Assembly (NCBI RefSeq): GCF_029193885.1
Contig: NZ_JARFVB010000004.1
Coordinates: forward strand, 248,001-312,000
DNA: 64,000 nucleotides
Source of the DNA: Flagellimonas yonaguniensis
GTDB lineage: Bacteria; Bacteroidota; Bacteroidia; Flavobacteriales; Flavobacteriaceae
Direction of reading: 5' to 3'
The notes below the pieces were generated by a model. That model was not told the origin of the DNA. It saw only the letters and a list, made by a program, of their open reading frames with translations, and did not search any database. Of the stretch, positions 59,466-64,000 are shown in pieces. Positions within the stretch are counted from its first letter, which is position 1. Every line of letters begins with the position of its first letter. Position numbers and translations under genes: made by a program.

Positions 59466-60320
59466 TTACTTGATCTGGCTGGGTCTGTACCCAAATTTTT
59501 TCTCAAAGGCATTGGAGAAGGAACTCAGGCTATCGTAACCCACATGCCAAGCTGCTTCCTGTACGGTGGCTTCTTGGTTCCTTATCAGTTCATGGGCGGT
59601 TTTCAGTCTTTCGTTCTGTAGGTATTTGAATACCGGTACACCAAAGAGTTCCTTAAAGTCTTTTTTAAGGTTGTAACTGTTCAATCCTATTTGGCGAGAG
59701 AGCTCTGAAAGAGAAGGTGGATTGTCCAGGTTATCGATCAGGATTTCCTTGGCCCTGTACAACTTGTCCCGTTCTTCAGTGTTGATTTTTTCCGTTTGCA
59801 TGGTGGCCAATTGCCCAAAAAAATGGGATAGCAAGGCCGTCATTTGGCTTCGGAAAAACATCATTTTGGTTTTCCCGTGGTATTTCATATTGAAAACCGA
59901 ATCCACAATCTGGTCCATTTCGGGAGTCATAAAAAATCGTGGACCTTCCACATAGTGATCGGAAGGATTTACCAATTGACTCAATAAGGAAGAAAAAATT
60001 TCCCCTTCTTCATTGGGTAAGTTGTCCAAGTTTCTCAAAGCCGTTGCAATAAGAACACAACGCAATGGCTTTTCCGGAGAAACGGTATGCTCGAATTCAA
60101 CATTCGAGTCTGCATAAAAAGATAGGGCCAGCCCTTTTGTATGATTGAATTCCTTGGATTGTGAACCATATTTCACTTTTAGATCCACATTTCCAGAACC
60201 GTAAAAAGCGACAGCAACCACAGGTTCATCAAAGCGGCAAGCATCCACAACAATAGTATTGGTAGTGGCTTCTTCGACTAAAATCGTAAAATCGTTGATA
60301 TCAATGTAATCCCGGGTCAT
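59466..60320 (-). CDS. AraC-family transcriptional regulator
   Basis: A 284-residue regulator with a sensor-like N-terminal region and two HTH motifs at the end (SLSELSRQIGLNSYNLKKDFKELFGV and EAAWHVGYDSLSSFSNAFEKKFGYRPSQ). It is on the same strand as, and just upstream of, the DUF5367-DUF1772-NmrA genes, which it probably controls. The 375-bp gap upstream shows no clear promoter. Confidence 0.93.
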   Translation of the reverse strand: MTRDYIDINDFTILVEEATTNTIVVDACRFDEPVVAVAFYGSGNVDLKVKYGSQSKEFNHTKGLALSFYADSNVEFEHTVSPEKPLRCVLIATALRNLDNLPNEEGEIFSSLLSQLVNPSDHYVEGPRFFMTPEMDQIVDSVFNMKYHGKTKMMFFRSQMTALLSHFFGQLATMQTEKINTEERDKLYRAKEILIDNLDNPPSLSELSRQIGLNSYNLKKDFKELFGVPVFKYLQNERLKTAHELIRNQEATVQEAAWHVGYDSLSSFSNAFEKKFGYRPSQIK

Positions 60321-60695
60321 CGTACTTGGAAAAATCTTTTAAAGATAAAGAACCTATGAATTTATGGCAATTGTTTCTTTCAAGGGCCAACCACTACCAT
60401 TCATCAGATATATCAATCAGTGAAATCAAGTATGGCACAGCAAGCATGAAACCCTTTAAAACCAATCATGTCCATAAAAAATAAAAAAGGGTTTTGGTGC
60501 AGACGGGAATCGTTTGACTTGGGTAAATGCTTTGGGTTTAGAGCAAGCTACAGGTACACTGACCGTTAAGTAACGGGTTCAACTTGGGCCACGCCCACGA
60601 AACCTCCACCCAAAATACCATTGAAGGTTTTGTCATCAAGGTTGAAATATGATAGAATGCCAAGAAACCAATGGCTTCTTGGCGCTCTTTATATA
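60321..60695. other. 375-bp intergenic region
   Basis: No intact gene is seen. A hairpin GCCAAGAA/TTCTTGGC lies near 60665-60690 and may end the OM-protein transcript on the minus strand. Short protein-like stretches on both strands are broken by stops and could be remnants; I cannot assign them to a family. Confidence 0.55.
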
Positions 60696-61676
60696 TCAAA
60701 TATTTATGTTCATGTATACTGAAATCCTACTCTTTGCCTCTACCTTGCCTCCATTCAGGTCTTGTGATATAGGTAGCATAGTGGAAACACCCAATGCCAA
60801 TGACCTATAATTGACCTCAACACCGGCCTTTCCAAAAAAGGCATTGCCCCCAGTATCATGGACCTTCAATCCATATTCCTCGTTCTTTTTAAAATATTCT
60901 CCCCCTAAACCAATTTGTGGAGTAAGGGCAAAATCATTCCCAAAGTAGTAGGTCTTGTATGTACTGATCGCATAATTGAACTGGTTTCCAAAACGATACT
61001 CTTTATCATTTTTTGATTTCAAGGTATAGTTGGCCATAAGGGACATACCCCAATTGCGATGGTTTGCACCATAATTGACCGCCAAAAGATAGTCCCAACT
61101 GCCCGTGCCCAATTGGAAACTCGGGTTTACGCTACCTTCGAGATTTTCCTCATCAAATCTACCTGTTGGCATTTTAACGCCTCCACCCAATTGCAACGTA
61201 TGCTGTGGTTTGATGGATTTGATACTGTCCGGTGTTTGTTTCAATATTTGGTAAAAACCAAGTACCGTTGCGTCACCCAATCCATTGATGTGTTGTTCAC
61301 TGTTGTCCGCGAAGTCCCTTGAATGGAATTGATAGGGTAGTACAGCATTTACCATGAATCGTTTGCCAATGGGCAATTGAGTCCATAGCTGTACCGTATT
61401 GAAATTTTCATCGATCCATGGCGAATTGGCAAAAATGCCATCCCTCGAACGATACCGTTGAGAAATATACCTAAGCCCAATAAAGTTGTTGTTCAGACCG
61501 GTTCCAAACCCCATGCTCCCGCCATTGCCGCTACAACCACAAACATCACAAAAATCATCGAATAGCATTAGAGTGGCCGAGGTGGTCTGGCAACTGGGTT
61601 TTGTGGGCATTTCATTGGCTTTCAGCATATAAATGCCGGTCATGAACAATGAAACTGATATTATAAGTGTCTTCAT
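60696..61676 (-). CDS. Outer-membrane protein of the MbnP/MbnH cluster
   Basis: A 326-residue beta-barrel protein with a signal sequence. After it comes a Cys-rich motif (DDFCDVCGCSGNGGSMGFG, near residues 41-59), a candidate metal site. The rest is made of amphipathic strands (LWTQLPIGKRFMVNAVLPYQF, HTLQLGGGVKMPTGRF, FALTPQIGLGGEYF). It is 3 bp downstream of the MbnH-like gene. Copper transport through the outer membrane is a reasonable inference; the known data concern only the MbnP/MbnH pair. Confidence 0.82.
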   Translation of the reverse strand: MKTLIISVSLFMTGIYMLKANEMPTKPSCQTTSATLMLFDDFCDVCGCSGNGGSMGFGTGLNNNFIGLRYISQRYRSRDGIFANSPWIDENFNTVQLWTQLPIGKRFMVNAVLPYQFHSRDFADNSEQHINGLGDATVLGFYQILKQTPDSIKSIKPQHTLQLGGGVKMPTGRFDEENLEGSVNPSFQLGTGSWDYLLAVNYGANHRNWGMSLMANYTLKSKNDKEYRFGNQFNYAISTYKTYYFGNDFALTPQIGLGGEYFKKNEEYGLKVHDTGGNAFFGKAGVEVNYRSLALGVSTMLPISQDLNGGKVEAKSRISVYMNINI

Positions 61677-61679
61677 AAA

Positions 61680-62732
61680 TTAGTATTCTGCAAATCGTTC
61701 GTCATTAATAAATTCTTCATCGGTAAGAGTGCCCAAAAATGCAATCAGAGCCATTTTTTCAGCATCGTTCATGGAAATTCCGAAACCTTCTTCGGTTTTG
61801 AGCAAAGGATCTAAAGTGGGGGAATCCTGCACACCGTTCTGATAAAAATTCAACACGGATTCCAAACTTCCAAATCTTCCATCGTGCATGTAAGGTGCCG
61901 TAAGGGTCACATTTCGTAAGCTGGGGACCTTAAACTTATGGTTGTCATTGACACTGCCGCTCACTTCGGCCCGCCCAATATCATTTATACCAGGGTTGGG
62001 AGGAAGTCCGTTGTTCCTGAAACTTCCATCGGAAAAAAGATCGGTAGTATGGCAACTTGCACATTTTTGCTGAAAAATATGCAGCCCATGGAGTTCTTCT
62101 TCCGTTAGGGCAACCCCATCTTCATTACGCACATATTTGTCGTATTTTGAGTTGTAGGAAACCATCATTACCATAAATTGGGCAATGGCTTTCAAAAAAT
62201 TTTCATGGTTGACGCCTCCATCTTCGAAGGCAGCTTTGAACGCTTTTTGATAATCGCTGTCAGCCCTTAATTTTTCCAATACTCCGGTCATCGTCTCTCC
62301 CATTTCCACCTCGTTTGTAATGGGGATGATGGGAAACAGATCCAAGTGACTGGTGGCACCGTCCCAAGCAAACTCTGAGAAAAAGGCCATATTGGCTATG
62401 GAGGGTGTGTTACGGGTTCCCTCTTTGTCGTCTATACCATGGCTAAATTGATGGCCATGGTGCGTGAAAGAGAATCGTTGTTCATGACAGAAGCCACATG
62501 ATATAAATCCATTGGCGGACAGTTTTCCGTCGTAGAACAATTTTTTACCAAGCTCAAAACCATATCGGGTTGGCGGGTTTTCTTCAATCTGGTAGACCAT
62601 TGGTGGAAAATTGGAGGGTATGGCAACGGTAAGACGTTCATTGTCCTCGATATCAATATACCCTCCATCTTCTTCATTACAGGCTACCAGCGTTATGAGC
62701 AGCATTGCCCACGCAAGATACTTCATCCTCAT
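61680..62732 (-). CDS. MbnH-like di-heme cytochrome-c peroxidase-family lipoprotein
   Basis: A 350-residue lipoprotein (LVACNEED, Cys18). Two c-type heme sites are present: Cys79-x-x-Cys82-His83 (SCGFCHEQ) and Cys224-x-x-Cys227-His228 (KCASCHTT), with VPSLRNVTLTAPYMHDGRF typical of the MauG/cytochrome-peroxidase family. In methanotrophs MbnH oxidises a Trp of its partner MbnP, creating a copper site. An MbnP homologue lies just upstream, which supports the same role here. A 13-bp hairpin sits in the 49-bp gap between the two genes. Confidence 0.92.
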   Translation of the reverse strand: MRMKYLAWAMLLITLVACNEEDGGYIDIEDNERLTVAIPSNFPPMVYQIEENPPTRYGFELGKKLFYDGKLSANGFISCGFCHEQRFSFTHHGHQFSHGIDDKEGTRNTPSIANMAFFSEFAWDGATSHLDLFPIIPITNEVEMGETMTGVLEKLRADSDYQKAFKAAFEDGGVNHENFLKAIAQFMVMMVSYNSKYDKYVRNEDGVALTEEELHGLHIFQQKCASCHTTDLFSDGSFRNNGLPPNPGINDIGRAEVSGSVNDNHKFKVPSLRNVTLTAPYMHDGRFGSLESVLNFYQNGVQDSPTLDPLLKTEEGFGISMNDAEKMALIAFLGTLTDEEFINDERFAEY

Positions 62733-62745
62733 ATTTTTTTGATTA

Positions 62746-62773
62746 TTGGGCTGTCCTTTTAAGGACAGCCCAA
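62746..62773. other. Perfect intercistronic hairpin between MbnP- and MbnH-like genes
   Basis: TTGGGCTGTCCTT pairs perfectly with AAGGACAGCCCAA around a tiny loop. It has no T tract on either strand, so it is more likely an mRNA-stability or processing element than a terminator. Confidence 0.75.
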
Positions 62774-62781
62774 AGTATCAT

Positions 62782-63582
62782 TTAATGTGAACTCCCATCT
62801 CCATTGTGGACATGATCCACTGTGAACATATTGGATGTGTTCGTTGCGATTTTTGGTGATTTCTCTTCACTGACCATGATAACCGCTTGTTCTGTTAGCA
62901 ATATTTTGTTGTTGCCATCCAAAATATTGCCTGCATTGGCCACAAGGTGAACAATTGGGGTCATGTCATCACTTACCAAGGCCTCTGTGCCCAAACTCAA
63001 GGTTGTTTCCTTGTAGTTGTCCAAACTGGATCCGTGGCTTCCCATGTGGATTTTAAAATCGGTGGCATCGGTTACTGTTGCTGAGGTAAAAGTACCTTCA
63101 AAGTTCAGGAATTTATACCCTGCTTGCCAAGACCACATCATATTTGTGCTCTCGGCCTCTGTTAACAAATCGCCCTGGCCTTCTGCGCCAAGGAGGTATT
63201 TTTCTTGATCTACCCCAATCCCAAAAGTCAATGAGGTGTACCTTCCAGCAGGAACATCCACGAGTACTACTTCGGTGTTGCCCGTTTCTTCACTGGTTAT
63301 AAAGTATCCTTGGTCCTTTGGATAGGTATATACGTTCCCATCTGCATCGGTAAGCCTAAAATTGCTCACAATATAGTTGAGACGGTCAATGGTCAAGGTC
63401 TCGTTTTGGGAATTGGTGTAAGAGGAACCGAGAATCAGGTCATCCCCTGCCACACTGTTGTCGAATTCGATTTTCACCATTCCCGTCCCTGTAAGATCAT
63501 CTCCAGAAGAATCATCATCACTACAAGAGGTCACAATAACAAATAGGAATAGGAAGATGGATAATTTATATAATGGTTTCAT
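62782..63582 (-). CDS. MbnP-family copper-binding lipoprotein
   Basis: A 266-residue lipoprotein. The lipobox Cys20 is followed by SDDD, a Bacteroidota surface-export signal. MbnP features include a beta-sandwich pattern (LTIDRLNYIVSNFRLTDADGNVY), VDVPAGRYTSLTFGIGVD, and the motif MMWSWQAGYKFL (Trp150 and Trp152), the place where the partner MbnH would form kynurenine. The tail is His-containing (HVHNGDGSSH), also suited to metal binding. The ATG at 63582 starts the signal peptide. It is the first gene of the mbnP-mbnH-OM-protein operon. Confidence 0.9.
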   Translation of the reverse strand: MKPLYKLSIFLFLFVIVTSCSDDDSSGDDLTGTGMVKIEFDNSVAGDDLILGSSYTNSQNETLTIDRLNYIVSNFRLTDADGNVYTYPKDQGYFITSEETGNTEVVLVDVPAGRYTSLTFGIGVDQEKYLLGAEGQGDLLTEAESTNMMWSWQAGYKFLNFEGTFTSATVTDATDFKIHMGSHGSSLDNYKETTLSLGTEALVSDDMTPIVHLVANAGNILDGNNKILLTEQAVIMVSEEKSPKIATNTSNMFTVDHVHNGDGSSH

Positions 63583-63746
63583 TTTAAATTCAAATATTAA
63601 GGTTTTGGAATGCACACCCTAGTAGGATGGGAATTCCTGTTTTTTAAAAATAATTGCATAACGGATAATGCACGGTTAGGCACATTGTCCAATATTACTT
63701 GTATATAGGGCTTTTGAGAAAAGCCATATAGACCATAAAATTTGAA

Positions 63747-64000
63747 TTAACAGTTGGGTGGATGGAAAATGGGGTTGGTAAATTGTCGAGGTTTACTGGA
63801 TGTAAATTCTGGCAAACGATCCTTTTTCAAAGAACCCCCAACAAAATCGCACAAAAGGATATCCACAAAACCAATGGGATATTCTTCCAGGTTGATCGAC
63901 GGCAAATTTTGCTTTTTCTCGTCCTGTTCCTCTTGGAGCATTTTGGCCAAATAACATTTACCATTACAGTTGAGCATTGGCTTGTCCTTGTTCACGCAAA
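63747..64000 (-). CDS. C-terminal part of a conserved Cys-containing protein (5' truncated)
   Basis: The minus-strand frame is open from the window edge to the stop at 63747. It reads CVNKDKPMLNCNGKCYLAKML at the left edge of the visible part, then a variable, charged region ending FHPPNC. The pattern with Cys residues in C-x(5-9)-C-x3-C spacing is seen in small exported flavobacterial proteins of unknown function, often near metal genes. The start is outside the window. Confidence 0.72.
   Translation of the reverse strand, partial: CVNKDKPMLNCNGKCYLAKMLQEEQDEKKQNLPSINLEEYPIGFVDILLCDFVGGSLKKDRLPEFTSSKPRQFTNPIFHPPNC

Noticed and set aside
60570-60600. GGGTTCAA-type sequence as a tRNA T-arm
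   Set aside because: No acceptor stem or anticodon arm can be drawn around it.
60480-60690. Protein-like fragments on both strands (for example GNRLTWVNALGLEQATGTL on the plus strand)
   Set aside because: They are short and broken by stops, and I could not match them to a family, so a pseudogene call is not justified.

Overview
The window is a chromosomal segment from a member of the Flavobacteriaceae (Bacteroidota), most like the marine Muricauda/Flagellimonas group; genus is an inference from protein style, not a database match. Supporting signs are arrays of 2TM-domain proteins, a PorP/SprF protein of the type IX secretion system, lipoproteins with acidic residues after the lipobox cysteine, A-rich leaders without Shine-Dalgarno sequences, and promoters of the Bacteroidota form TTG-N18-21-TAnnTTTG (clear at 18779-18810, 34284-34312 and 48284-48312). 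No rRNA, tRNA, CRISPR array, prophage or insertion sequence was recognised. About 60 protein genes fill the window.

Layout. 1-4.6 kb: end of a LETM1-like gene, then a minus-strand signalling unit (TPR protein, LytS-type histidine kinase ending in a 2TM domain, four more 2TM proteins, LytTR response regulator) with two paired LytTR boxes. 5-13.8 kb: lipoprotein, PaiB-like protein, PorP/SprF-SPOR protein, GNAT, DoxX, TonB receptor, DUF2141 protein, OxyR, small conserved protein. 13.9-18.7 kb: PBP4-type carboxypeptidase, NudK, DUF2461, AIM24-like protein, CPBP protease, DUF4442. 18.8-22.5 kb: envelope-stress-like group of DUF4870, PadR, PspC and head-GIN lipoprotein. 22.6-25.9 kb: murein-peptide recycling operon (dipeptide epimerase, alpha-oxoamine-synthase-like enzyme, NlpC/P60). 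26.6-27.6 kb: trxB, followed by a probable structured RNA.

28.1-34.3 kb is a tight six-gene operon: arginine decarboxylase, agmatinase, deoxyhypusine-synthase-like protein, a small acidic protein, an RMD1/DUF155 membrane protein and a RimB-RimK fusion. It has a good promoter and a 278-nt folded leader. It joins putrescine synthesis to two potential protein-modifying enzymes and is the most intriguing system here. 34.4-37.1 kb holds an IorAB-type molybdenum hydroxylase; 47.1-48.1 kb holds a DUF7009 protein and MobA, which could serve its cofactor.

37.3-46.9 kb: exo/endonuclease-phosphatase protein, outer-membrane channel overlapping a duplicated PAP2/vanadium-haloperoxidase-like lipoprotein, AlkB homologue, divergent WYL regulator/DinB pair with two perfect palindromes between them, and a 1004-residue BNR-repeat protein. 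48.3-53.1 kb: DUF2975/HTH pair, ABC ATPase and permease-M1 peptidase fusion. 53.3-60.3 kb: acetyltransferases, amidohydrolase, PD40 lipoprotein, small membrane proteins and an AraC-led operon ending in an NmrA-like reductase. 60.7-64 kb: MbnP/MbnH-type copper-protein cluster with an outer-membrane protein.
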